Shown piece after piece: positions 1 to 8,081 of a stretch of DNA of 64,000 bases. Location of the stretch: NCBI RefSeq assembly GCF_002591975.1, contig NZ_NVQE01000014.1, positions 1 to 64,000 of the forward strand, given 5' to 3'. Every line of letters starts with the position of its first letter. Position 1 is the first letter of the stretch. The position numbers were made by a program, and so were the translations under genes. The notes under the pieces were generated by a model. It was not told the DNA's origin, ran no database searches, and was given only the letters and a program-made list of their open reading frames with translations. The DNA is from Mycobacterium neglectum (GTDB lineage Bacteria; Actinomycetota; Actinomycetes; Mycobacteriales; Mycobacteriaceae).

Positions 1-18
1 AGTGTGTATAAGAGACAG
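1..18. other. Nextera/Tn5 mosaic-end adapter remnant at contig end
   Basis: Bases 3-18 (TGTGTATAAGAGACAG) match the last 16 bases of the 19-base Tn5 mosaic end used in Nextera libraries. The sequence is therefore library adapter and not genome. The short peptides it produces (MCIRDR and MYKRQ starts) are known database artefacts. Genomic sequence begins at about base 19. Confidence 0.95.
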
Positions 19-2340
19 GTGCGAGGGGTCGACGGTGCCGGGGGCGTCCAGGTCCGGCGTCGTATCCAGCGCGGTGCTCTGCTTGAGGTCGCGAGCCAGC
101 TGCAGCATCGCGCCGGAGACTCGTCCGTCCGGGCTGTGCAATGCGGCCTGGCCAGCCAGCCGGGTGGCATCCCAGGTGAGGCCGAACTGAGACAGCGTCT
201 GGGCCGCGGAGCTGACGTCGTCGGTGTCGACATGGTTGGCGAGCACCCTTAGCCAGGTGCGGCCTGCGGTCGACAGCGCCTTGGCAAAGGTGCTTTGTGC
301 GGCGGCGGCGGTCAGCGCCTGACCGTGCGGGGCCACCGCTTCGGGGGAATTCACCAGAATCCCGGCGTGCACGCCGGCCCAGTGCAACGGCACTGACCAC
401 AACAGCGGGTTGCCGAGTGAGTCCAGGAGCGCGAACGCTTCGTCGAGGGTGTGCTGCAGCCGATCGACTTGCCGCATCCGGGCCGCCGCCACCCACAGCT
501 CACTCAGTGGCAGCAGCGAGTACAGGTCCATCGAATATTCGGCGAGCACCTCCATCGCTGCGTACCAGTGCTTCTGCAGCGCGCCGCTGTCGCCGCTGCG
601 CCGTGCGATCGCCGTCTGCAGCGCCGCTGCCCACAGCGCATCGCGGCGGTGCAACGCGGGCTCGGTGTCCGCGGCCACGGCTGCGACATCGGCGGTCGCG
701 GAGGCCAGGTGACCGTCCAGCATTTTCACCCACCCCAGCAGAAGCCGGTGCCGACGCGCGACGAACGCGGTGTTCTCCGGGCTGTCCTCCAGTGAAGTGC
801 GCACCGCACGGCCGATCACGCTGCGGGCCCGCACCGGATCGCCGCCGTGGAGGGCGGCGAGCGTAACCAGTGCCGCGGGGGTGTCTGGTGTGACACCCGT
901 CGGCTGCTGCTCGGCAATGATCGACTGCCCGAGCCGTGCGACCGCCGACGGGTACGGCACCTCCAGGGACAACAGCATGCCCTCGGCGAGGTTGCGCGCC
1001 GCACGCGAGGTCGATGTCGGCGGACCCGCGCTGTCGGCACTGAGCGCGCTGCGCGCTGCGGGCAGATCGCCCACGGCCAGCGACACGATCGCCCCCGCCG
1101 CGCTGACGAACGCGTCGGGGTAGGGCCCGAGCCAGCGAAACAGGTCCGCGGCCTGTGCGGAACTACCGTCGTGCACGGCGATACTGGCCGCGATGCGGAC
1201 CGCGGTCGCGCGTTCGGTTGCGTCCTCGGAGCCAAGCAGTTCGTCGGCAATTCGGCCTGCGGTCGCGCAATCACCGGTCAACGCGAGCGCATCTGCCAGC
1301 CGCGAGGTGAGCTGCGTCGCTCCCGCATCCGAGGCTGCACGGTAAAGCCTTGCTGCCCTTGCGGGTTGGCCGTGATTGTCGGACGCGAGACCTGCGAGCG
1401 CAGTGGCCAGCCGTTCGTCGCGCAGTCCATGTTCGGCCATTCGCAGAGCGAGATCGGCTGATAGCGTTGAAGATTCGATCTGGGAGACAAGCAGTGCGAT
1501 CTCAGTGTCGTGATGTCGTCCGGTCCCGATGATCTGAGCGACGCAGCGATGTACGGAACGCAGGAACGTGTGGCTGTGCGAAGGTTCGATCAATCCGCTG
1601 GCGCGGGCGCGGTCCACCAGGAACTGGGCGTCTTGCGCGTCGACCCGCAGCGTCGCCGCGACGTCGTCGGGCCCGAGATCGGGGCTCAGCGATGTCACCA
1701 GCAGTGTGTCGAGCACGGGCTCGTCCAACCGGCGCAGTCGTTCGATCAGCGTGAAACTGGCCGCCTGAGCAATCGCGGTGGGAAGCGATTCGCCTTCGCG
1801 GGAGGTTGCGGCGGTGATTGCGGGCTGCAGCAGGAACGGCAGGCCGGCCGTAGCCACCATCAGCGTGCGCACGAACTCGGGTGTCGGTGCGGCGCCGAGG
1901 ATTTCGGTGGCAGCGCGCGTGACGTCCGGTGGGCTCAATGCACCGATCGACACCACGGGGTTCTCGCGTTCGATGGCGGTGGCCAATGCGCGCAGAGCCG
2001 GCCGGTGTGCGAGGGGTTCGGTCGCCACGACGACCGTGGAGGCGGGATCTGCAACCCGGTCGACAAGCTGCTCGAGTTCACCGTCGTCGAGCAGGTGCGC
2101 GTCGTCGATCACCACCGCTGCATCCGGATCGTCGCCGCTACGCGGTGGCCGGGTGAGCACTGCCACCCCCGCCGTCCGCAACGCGGAGCGCACGGCGGCG
2201 AGTACGGAACTCTTACCGCTGCCTATGCCGCCGGACACCAGGATCTTGACGGGGCCGCCCGGCGCCGCGGTCAGCGCCGCGACAGCGTCACGGGCGGGCC
2301 CTGCGATGTCGGTCGCTGACTCCGGCGCCGGTTTCGGCAT
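19..2340 (-). CDS. iniR: IniR-like STAND/LuxR-type signal transduction ATPase, 3' end missing
   Basis: The frame is open from the ATG at 2340 to the contig edge, giving about 774 genomic residues with no stop. A Walker A motif (GGIGSGKSS, residues 37-45) and a Walker B-like stretch (VVIDDAHLL) are followed by a long helical, TPR-like region. This is the layout of large LuxR/MalT-type ATPase regulators. The place beside the iniBAC operon matches Rv0339c (IniR), reported to switch on iniBAC during envelope stress and in response to trehalose. The C-terminus, where a DNA-binding HTH would lie, is lost at the adapter junction. The start lies three bases after the stop of the upstream Hsp70-like gene, so the two are probably translated together. 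Family and position are well supported; the exact function is inferred from the orthologue. Confidence 0.8.
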
Positions 2341-2343
2341 GGA

Positions 2344-4146
2344 TCACGAGCCGTCGTCGGGAATCACCACGTCGGGTGTCGTGGTGATAGTCGGCTCATC
2401 GGTGGTGGTCGGAGGCTGGGTAGTTGTCGGTTGGGTGGTGGTCGGCGGTGTGGTCGTGGTGGGCGGCGTTGTGGTGGTGGTCGTAGTCGTTGTGGTGGTC
2501 GTCGTGGTTGTGGTGGTGGTTGTCGTTGAGGGTGTCGTCGTTGTCGTGGTGGTCGACGACGGGGGAGGCGGCACCACCGTGGTGCTCGGCCGGCCGTCGG
2601 ACCCTGTGACAGTGATGGTTTCGGATGTGGCGGGTGGACCTGCGGGCGAAGGCCCGGTCTCCACGGTGGTCGCCGTCTCGGTCACCGGACCGCTGGTGCC
2701 CGTGCTGCTGGTCAATGTGACCGCGAGGCCGCCGATGGCCAACAGCACGGCGGCCGCCGCAGCCCCGAACAGAATCGTCGGACGCTTGTACCAGGGCAGC
2801 GGTCCGGGTTCGGGTGTGAAGCCCTCCTCCTCGTGACTGAACTCCATCGGCGGGCGGGCCGCGCCGGTGGCCGCTGGGTCGAAGGTGTAATCCTCGCCGG
2901 TGTAGGGGACGGGCTCGCCGCCGCCTGCGGGTGCGTCGTCCTGGGACCACGCCAGTGCACGGAACGTCGAAGAGTCAGTTGCGTCGGCAGCCACCCCGGC
3001 TGCTGCGACTCCCGCCGCGCCTGCGACCCACCCCGCGGTCGGGGCCATCCCCGTCGGGGCGTCTGCGGCGGTGGCCATTCCGGTCGCCGCCTCCGCGCTG
3101 TCGGCCAGCACTGCGGCGCCCGCGGCCACGTTCAGCTGTGATTGCGGCGTGGTGACGACAGGAGCGCGCAGCCGCGTCGACAGCTGCTGCGTGACCAGCG
3201 GGATGTTCGCGCCGCCGCCGACCGTAGCCACCGCCGAGATGTCCGACAGCGCAATGTTGTTGCGTTGCAACATTTCTTCAACCGTGCCGAGGAGACCGTT
3301 CAGCGGTTCGGCGATCAGTTGTTCCAACTCGGTGCGCGTCACGCGGACATCGGAAGAGAAGCCGGGCAATTCGGCGTGGACGGCTGCGGCCGTCTCGGCG
3401 GACAACTGCTCCTTGGCGAGCCTGCAGTCGTTGCGCAACCGGGCCAGCGAACCGACGGCCGCCGTGCTCGCGGGGTCGGAGTCGTTGGCTTCCGCGATGC
3501 CGGCCACCACATGGTTGAGCAGCGCCTGATCGATCTGGTCACCGGAGAAGTCCGGATATCGGACCGTGTCACCGATCGTGTCGAAGTTCGCGTCCGCGTT
3601 GGCCAGCGTCACGCTGGTTCCGCTGCCGCCGAAATCGCAGAGCACCACGACGCCGTTCGGTGGCAATCCCGGTGCCGCCTGCAATGCCGAGAGTGCGGCG
3701 ACGGAATCGGGGACCAGTGCGGGCACCTGCCCGCCGGGTGCCAGGCTCGGTTTGGCGCGCAGGGCGCCACGCAGCGCACCGACGGTCGCGGCGCTCCAAT
3801 GCGCGGGCACCGCGATCGCGATGGGTGCACCGCCGCCAACGGTGCGTGCCATCGCGTCGAGGGCTTCAACGAGCACCTGTTCGCCGCGGTGCGGCGAGCC
3901 GTCGGCCGCAACCAGCGGCACCGGATCGCCGACGCGCTCGACGAATCCCGCCAGCACCATTCCCGGCTGGCTCAAATTCTGATTTGCCGAAAACGCCGAA
4001 AACGCTGAAAACTCGGAGGGAAGGCCGACTTCGGCCGCGCGGTCCTCGAAAAGGGTCAGCACGGAACGTCGCATGACGGGGGGACGGCCCATGCGAGCCG
4101 CCACGAGATTGGTCATCCCAATCGACAACCCGAGAGAGTCGCTCAT
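2344..4146 (-). CDS. Membrane-anchored Hsp70-like protein with Thr-rich tail
   Basis: 600 aa. The N-terminal ~350 residues form an Hsp70/actin-type ATPase: a start resembling the phosphate-1 loop (GLSIGMTNLVAAR), a phosphate-2 motif (VVLCDFGGSGTSV, ~166-178) and an adenosine motif (VATVGGGANIPLV, ~305-317). There is no typical substrate-binding domain. A single membrane helix at ~452-478 is followed by an extracytoplasmic tail of almost pure Thr/Pro. The layout resembles Rv0312, a Pro/Thr-rich DnaK-like protein of similar length. The ATG at 4146 was chosen because AGAGGA lies five bases upstream; a longer frame to 4206 has no such site. The stop is three bases before the iniR start. An ATP-dependent sensor or scaffold at the cell wall is possible, but the role is unknown. 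Confidence 0.82.
   Translation of the reverse strand: MSDSLGLSIGMTNLVAARMGRPPVMRRSVLTLFEDRAAEVGLPSEFSAFSAFSANQNLSQPGMVLAGFVERVGDPVPLVAADGSPHRGEQVLVEALDAMARTVGGGAPIAIAVPAHWSAATVGALRGALRAKPSLAPGGQVPALVPDSVAALSALQAAPGLPPNGVVVLCDFGGSGTSVTLANADANFDTIGDTVRYPDFSGDQIDQALLNHVVAGIAEANDSDPASTAAVGSLARLRNDCRLAKEQLSAETAAAVHAELPGFSSDVRVTRTELEQLIAEPLNGLLGTVEEMLQRNNIALSDISAVATVGGGANIPLVTQQLSTRLRAPVVTTPQSQLNVAAGAAVLADSAEAATGMATAADAPTGMAPTAGWVAGAAGVAAAGVAADATDSSTFRALAWSQDDAPAGGGEPVPYTGEDYTFDPAATGAARPPMEFSHEEEGFTPEPGPLPWYKRPTILFGAAAAAVLLAIGGLAVTLTSSTGTSGPVTETATTVETGPSPAGPPATSETITVTGSDGRPSTTVVPPPPSSTTTTTTTPSTTTTTTTTTTTTTTTTTTTTPPTTTTPPTTTQPTTTQPPTTTDEPTITTTPDVVIPDDGS
2389..2580. repeat. G/T-rich low-complexity tract coding for poly-Thr
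   Basis: The plus strand here is almost only G and T with scattered C, in units such as GTGGTGGTC and GTCGTTGTG. On the minus strand it encodes the Thr/Pro tail of the Hsp70-like protein. Such degenerate minisatellites often vary in length between strains. The long poly-Val frame on the plus strand is its mirror. Confidence 0.75.
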
Positions 4147-4208
4147 CTTGTCCTCTGCGTTTGGCCGAACCTCACGATAGCGGCTCGATCCCCAGATCCA
4201 CGGCACAT

Positions 4209-4252
4209 CCCCCTATGCCGCCAAAACCCCTAACGCCGAGCCCCCTAATGCC
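4209..4252. promoter_or_regulatory. Three CCCC(C)TA boxes in the divergent region, candidate IniR operator
   Basis: CCCCCTATGCC (4209-4219), ACCCCTAACGCC (4226-4237) and CCCCCTAATGCC (4241-4252) are direct repeats 15-17 bases apart. They lie between the Hsp70-iniR operon and the divergent IniB-domain gene. A similar triplet stands before iniB. This suggests a shared activator site; IniR is the obvious candidate by position. No binding data are available from sequence. Confidence 0.5.
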
Positions 4253-4374
4253 CGAGTAGTAGAGGTGGGTTTCGCACCGATCTCTGCGGCGGCTGCCGCC
4301 GATAGCATCGTGACAAGCCGTTCGGCTTACATATCTCTAGTCACATATATCTCGATAGGGAAGGAGGGTGTTTC

Positions 4375-4884
4375 ATGGCCAATTCGCTGCTGGACTTTGT
4401 GATGTCCCTGGTGCGAGATCCCGATGCCGCCGCACGGTTTGCAGAAAATCCGGACCAAGCCATTTTCGACGCCAACCTCACCAACGTGACCAGTGCCGAC
4501 GTCAGCAATCTGATCCCGGTGGTCACCGAGTCGCTGGGTGGCAATGTCCCCACCGTAGGCGGCGAGGGCATCGTCGACATGGCAGACAATGTCTGGGCCA
4601 GTGGCGCCGCGACGGCCGCGTTCGACGCGTTCGGCGATCAAGTGCCAGTTCAGGGCATTGCCGACGGGCACACGGTGATCACCGACTATGTCGATTCGCC
4701 GGACGCACTCGCCGACGCGGGCCTGCCGGGTGTGGTCAGTTCCGAGAATGGGGCCCTGCAGTTCGACGAGCCCGTGATCGATGATCTGCCGGTCATCGAC
4801 CTGCCGGCCCACGGCGATCTGAGCGACACCATCATCGAGGTCGCCGACATGGATTCAGACCCTTCGGGGTACGACTTCTTCTAG
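4375..4884 (+). CDS. Small acidic IniB-domain protein (Rv0340-like)
   Basis: 169 aa. The N-terminal ~45 residues (LLDFVMSLVRDPDAAARF, later ANLTNVTSADVSNL) match the N-terminal module of IniB encoded at 5151. The rest is acidic and ends in GYDFF. No signal peptide or membrane segment is evident. The start has a strong AAGGAGGG ribosome-binding site. Rv0340 occupies the same place before iniB in M. tuberculosis. The gene is followed by a strong terminator, so it forms its own transcript separate from iniBAC. The molecular function is unknown; co-regulation with iniB is inferred from the shared CCCCTAA boxes. Confidence 0.8.
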   Translation: MANSLLDFVMSLVRDPDAAARFAENPDQAIFDANLTNVTSADVSNLIPVVTESLGGNVPTVGGEGIVDMADNVWASGAATAAFDAFGDQVPVQGIADGHTVITDYVDSPDALADAGLPGVVSSENGALQFDEPVIDDLPVIDLPAHGDLSDTIIEVADMDSDPSGYDFF

Positions 4885-4920
4885 GCGTCTTCTCGATGTA
4901 GCTACCCATCCCCACTGCGA

Positions 4921-4956
4921 CTGCGCGGCCGGAACCGGCCGCGCAGTTTTCGTTTT
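4921..4956 (+). terminator. Intrinsic terminator after the Rv0340-like gene
   Basis: CTGCGCGGCCGG and CCGGCCGCGCAG are perfect inverted arms separated by AA (4921-4946), followed by TTTTCGTTTT. This is an unusually good GC-rich terminator for a mycobacterium and isolates the Rv0340-like transcript from iniB. Confidence 0.8.
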
Positions 4957-4972
4957 CGCTTGGCGAGCGCTA

Positions 4973-5001
4973 CCCCCTAATGACCCCCTAATCCCCTAAC
5001 C
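4973..5001. promoter_or_regulatory. Three CCCC(C)TAA boxes upstream of iniB
   Basis: CCCCCTAATG (4973-4982), CCCCCTAAT (4984-4992) and TCCCCTAACC (4992-5001) are packed 8-11 bases apart, about 60-85 bases upstream of the putative -35. The same word occurs three times before the neighbouring Rv0340-like gene, so a common regulator is likely. Confidence 0.5.
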
Positions 5002-5056
5002 AAGGTGTTGTGCACAGCCCGAGATGCCCCGGCGCAGGGAGGGGCTTCGACCCCGT

Positions 5057-5084
5057 TTCGACGGGGGTTCCCGCTCCATAACGT
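5057..5084 (+). promoter_or_regulatory. Candidate sigma-A promoter of iniB
   Basis: TTCGAC (5057-5062), 16 bases, then TAACGT (5079-5084, fits TANNNT). It predicts a leader of about 60 bases before iniB. The -35 overlaps an imperfect hairpin (ACCCCGT, TTCG, ACGGGGG). The assignment rests on consensus only. Confidence 0.45.
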
Positions 5085-5150
5085 GGTCATCAGTTCGCCG
5101 GACAGCCCGGTGACCCGCTCCCAGAGACAACACGACCGAAGGACAAAGAA

Positions 5151-6110
5151 ATGACGAACGTAATCGACTGGCTCCTCGACCTCTTCCGTGACCCGGTTCG
5201 GGCCCAGGAGTTCATCACAGACCCAGGCCGGTCCATGGCCGCTGCCAACGTCTCCAACGTGACGGCTGCTCAGGTGCAGGCCGTCGCCGCGACAGTGGCG
5301 CCCGCCGCACTTGTCCACGGTGGCGGCGATCCCGTCTTCGGACTGCAGCAGGCCGTTGCCCAGACCCACGGCATCGCATTCGCCCCGCAGCGCCAGACCG
5401 ACCTGCTGTCGAACAACGACACCCGCCTCCTGAGCCCGGAGACCAACAACGCCGTGGGTCCCGACGCTCAGCAGGGTGTCGGCAACTTCGACCTGGAATT
5501 CGGTGACATCACTTTCGGTGACAAGACGAGCAACACCGCCACCAATGGCGGTGTGGTCAACACGGGCACCGCAGGCGACATCGACGCCACCAATGTCGAG
5601 GGTGACGGAAACGTGGTCGGGGACGACAACGAGAACGTCAGCACCGGCGACATCGAGGACTCCAACGTCAACATCGGCGAAGACAACGACATCGACGACA
5701 GCGGCGATCAGACCGCGGGCGGCGACATCATCTCCGACAACGACGGACCGGTCATCAACGACAACGACATGAGCGGCGGCAACGGCGGCGGCGCGGTCGG
5801 CGGAGACGGTGGCGGCGGCCTCATCGGTATCGGCAACGACGGCGGCGACGCCGCAGGCGGTGCCGGTGGTTCCGGTGGCGGCATCGTCATCGTCGACAAC
5901 GACACCACCAGCGTCGGCGGAAACCAGACCACGGTCGACGGCGATGCATCCGGTGGCGTCTCCGGCGGTTTGTCCGCCGTGGACAACTCCGCCCAGGACA
6001 ACTCGGTCGACAACTCCGTGGACAACTCGGAGGACAACTCGGGCCAGGTCAACACCGCGATCGACGCGTCCATCGACGTCGACAACACGGTCGCCGCCGG
6101 TCTGTTCTGA
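5151..6110 (+). CDS. iniB: IniB, isoniazid-inducible Gly/Asn/Asp-rich protein
   Basis: 319 aa. The N-terminal ~85 residues form the IniB module (WLLDLFRDPVRAQEF, AANVSNVTAAQVQAV) shared with the protein at 4375. The remainder is acidic and repetitive, rich in Gly, Asn and Asp, with D/N-rich runs (DNSVDNSVDNSEDNSG) and a C-terminal VAAGLF. No signal peptide is evident. The start follows AAGGA. It is the first gene of iniBAC, an operon induced in mycobacteria by inhibitors of cell-wall synthesis such as isoniazid and ethambutol. IniB has no established activity; a structural or scaffold role is inferred from composition. A 14-bp perfect hairpin separates it from iniA. Confidence 0.92.
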   Translation: MTNVIDWLLDLFRDPVRAQEFITDPGRSMAAANVSNVTAAQVQAVAATVAPAALVHGGGDPVFGLQQAVAQTHGIAFAPQRQTDLLSNNDTRLLSPETNNAVGPDAQQGVGNFDLEFGDITFGDKTSNTATNGGVVNTGTAGDIDATNVEGDGNVVGDDNENVSTGDIEDSNVNIGEDNDIDDSGDQTAGGDIISDNDGPVINDNDMSGGNGGGAVGGDGGGGLIGIGNDGGDAAGGAGGSGGGIVIVDNDTTSVGGNQTTVDGDASGGVSGGLSAVDNSAQDNSVDNSVDNSEDNSGQVNTAIDASIDVDNTVAAGLF

Positions 6111-6127
6111 CACGACGCAACGACGCC

Positions 6128-6160
6128 ACTGGCGGGGATCGAAATCCGATCCCCGCCAGT
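6128..6160 (+). promoter_or_regulatory. 14-bp perfect stem-loop between iniB and iniA
   Basis: ACTGGCGGGGATCG (6128-6141), loop AAATC, CGATCCCCGCCAGT (6147-6160). No T-run follows, so it is not a textbook terminator. It could act as an attenuator, a 3' stabiliser of iniB mRNA or a processing site that makes iniB more abundant than iniA and iniC. Confidence 0.65.
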
Positions 6161-6217
6161 TCGCGCATCTACCGTTAGTGCCAAGCCGTTTTGCGGCGCT
6201 GCCACCAGAAGGACTCC

Positions 6218-8059
6218 ATGACGCAACCCAACGAGCCGGCCAAACAGGTAAAGGTCATCGTCGAACTGATCGACCACACCAGCAAGATCGCGGATGTGAA
6301 CCAACGCGGGGATTTGGTCGAGCGTCTGGCCAGGGCCAAGGACCGGATCACCGATCCGCAGATCCGAGTCGTGGTGGCCGGGCAGCTCAAGCAGGGCAAG
6401 AGCCAGTTGCTCAACTCACTGTTGAACGTCCCGGTGGCGCGCGTCGGCGACGACGAGAGCACCGTGCTGCCGACCGTGGTGTCCTACAGCGAGAACACGT
6501 CGGCCAAGCTCATCGTCGCGCGGCCCGACGGCGCGGAGCCCGAGGTCATCGACATACCAATGGCCGACATCAAGACCGATCTGCGCCGTGCCCCGCAGGC
6601 CGGTGGGCGCGAGGTTCTGCGGGTCGAGGTCACCGCGGCGGGTCCGCTTCTCAAGAACGGATTGGCGTTCGTGGACACACCGGGAGTCGGTGGTCACGGT
6701 CAGCCGCACCTGTCGGCCACGCTCGGACTGTTACCGGATGCCCACGCGGTATTGATGTGCAGTGACACGAGCCAGGAGTTCACCGAACCCGAAATGACCT
6801 TCATGCGGCAGGCATTCGAAATCTGTCCGGTGGCAGCGATCATCGCCACCAAGACCGACCTGTACCCGCACTGGCGCAAGATCGTCGAGGCCAACAAAAC
6901 CCACCTGGAACGCGCGGGACTCTCGACGCCGATGATCCCCTCGTCGTCCCTGCTGCGCAGTCATGCCATCCAGCTCAACGACAAGGAACTCAACGACGAG
7001 TCGAACTTCCCGGCCATCGTCAGGTTCCTCACCGAGCAGGTGCTAACCCGGCAGAACGACCACATCCGCGATCAGGTCGTCGCCGAAATCCGTTCCTCCG
7101 CCGAGCATCTGACGCTCGCCGTGAACACTGAACTGGCCGCGCTCAACGACCCGGACGTCCGCGACAGGCTCACCGAGGATCTCGAACGGCGCAAGGAGGA
7201 AGCGCAGGAGGCTCTGCAGCAGACCGCGCTGTGGCAACAGGTCCTCAACGACGGAATCGCCGACCTCACCGCCGATATCGACCACGACCTGCGGGGGCGC
7301 TTCCGGGTCATCGGCCAGCACATCGAGAAGGAGATCGACTCCTGCGATCCGACCCAGCACTGGGCCGAGATCGGCGCCGAGCTGGAGAGCGCGATCGCCA
7401 CCGCGGTCGGCGACAACTTCGTCTGGGCATACCAACGGGCCAGGGCGCTGGCCGAGGAGGTGGCCCGTACCTTCATGGAGGCCGGTCTCGACGCGATCAA
7501 GATGCCGCAGATCGACGCCCGCGAGATGGGTGCCAGCCTCGGTGAGATCAAGTCGATGGCCAACCTGGAGGCCAAGCCGATAGGCAAGGCGCGCAAGGTC
7601 GGGATAGGTATGCAGGGGTCCTACGGTGGCGTGCTCATGTTCGGCATGATGACCTCGCTCGCCGGCCTCGGCATGTTCAATCCGCTGTCCCTCGGTGCGG
7701 GTCTGTTGATGGGGCGCAGTGCGTACCGGGAGAACATGGACAACCGCATGGCGCGAGTGCGCAACGAGGCGAAGCTGAACACCCGCAGGTTCATCGACGA
7801 CGTTTCCTTCGTCGTGAACAAGGAATCGCGCGACCGGCTCAAGGGCATCCAGCGCCAACTGCGCGACCATTACCGCGGTATCGCCAATCAGACGACACGG
7901 TCGCTGAACGAATCGCTGCAGGCGACGATCGCCTCGGCGAAACTGGAGGAGAACGAACGTAATACCCGCGTCAAAGAACTCGAGCGTCAGCTCAACATCC
8001 TCAAACAGGTGACCGACCACGCGCAGAAGCTGGCGGAGGCGCGCCCGGCGGTCAGCTGA
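6218..8059 (+). CDS. iniA: IniA, dynamin-like GTPase
   Basis: 613 aa. GTPase motifs are in order: P-loop GQLKQGKS (55-62), switch DTPG (153-156) and TKTD (211-214). A helical region follows, with a hydrophobic hairpin at ~467-500 that should insert into the membrane, then a C-terminal coiled-coil. Mycobacterial IniA is a bacterial dynamin-like protein whose structure and membrane-fission activity have been reported; in cells it supports tolerance to isoniazid and ethambutol. The ATG at 6218 follows AGAAGGACTCC; the in-frame codon at 6191 lacks a site. It is followed 22 bases later by its partner iniC. Confidence 0.95.
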   Translation: MTQPNEPAKQVKVIVELIDHTSKIADVNQRGDLVERLARAKDRITDPQIRVVVAGQLKQGKSQLLNSLLNVPVARVGDDESTVLPTVVSYSENTSAKLIVARPDGAEPEVIDIPMADIKTDLRRAPQAGGREVLRVEVTAAGPLLKNGLAFVDTPGVGGHGQPHLSATLGLLPDAHAVLMCSDTSQEFTEPEMTFMRQAFEICPVAAIIATKTDLYPHWRKIVEANKTHLERAGLSTPMIPSSSLLRSHAIQLNDKELNDESNFPAIVRFLTEQVLTRQNDHIRDQVVAEIRSSAEHLTLAVNTELAALNDPDVRDRLTEDLERRKEEAQEALQQTALWQQVLNDGIADLTADIDHDLRGRFRVIGQHIEKEIDSCDPTQHWAEIGAELESAIATAVGDNFVWAYQRARALAEEVARTFMEAGLDAIKMPQIDAREMGASLGEIKSMANLEAKPIGKARKVGIGMQGSYGGVLMFGMMTSLAGLGMFNPLSLGAGLLMGRSAYRENMDNRMARVRNEAKLNTRRFIDDVSFVVNKESRDRLKGIQRQLRDHYRGIANQTTRSLNESLQATIASAKLEENERNTRVKELERQLNILKQVTDHAQKLAEARPAVS

Positions 8060-8081
8060 CACGCTCTAAGCTGGTCTGTCG

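Noticed and set aside
2..252. Plus-strand short frames beginning MCIRDR and MYKRQ
   Set aside because: They start within the Nextera adapter and run antisense to the iniR-like gene.
1778..2836. Long plus-strand frame with a poly-Val stretch
   Set aside because: It is the mirror of the Thr-rich tail of the Hsp70-like gene and the start of iniR; no domain and no ribosome-binding site support it.
3142..4008. 288-residue plus-strand frame
   Set aside because: Opposite the Hsp70 ATPase domain, which has clear motifs.
4977..6113. 378-residue minus-strand Val/Asp-rich frame
   Set aside because: Shadow of iniB; reflects the Asn/Asp/Gly repeats read backwards and crosses the iniB promoter.
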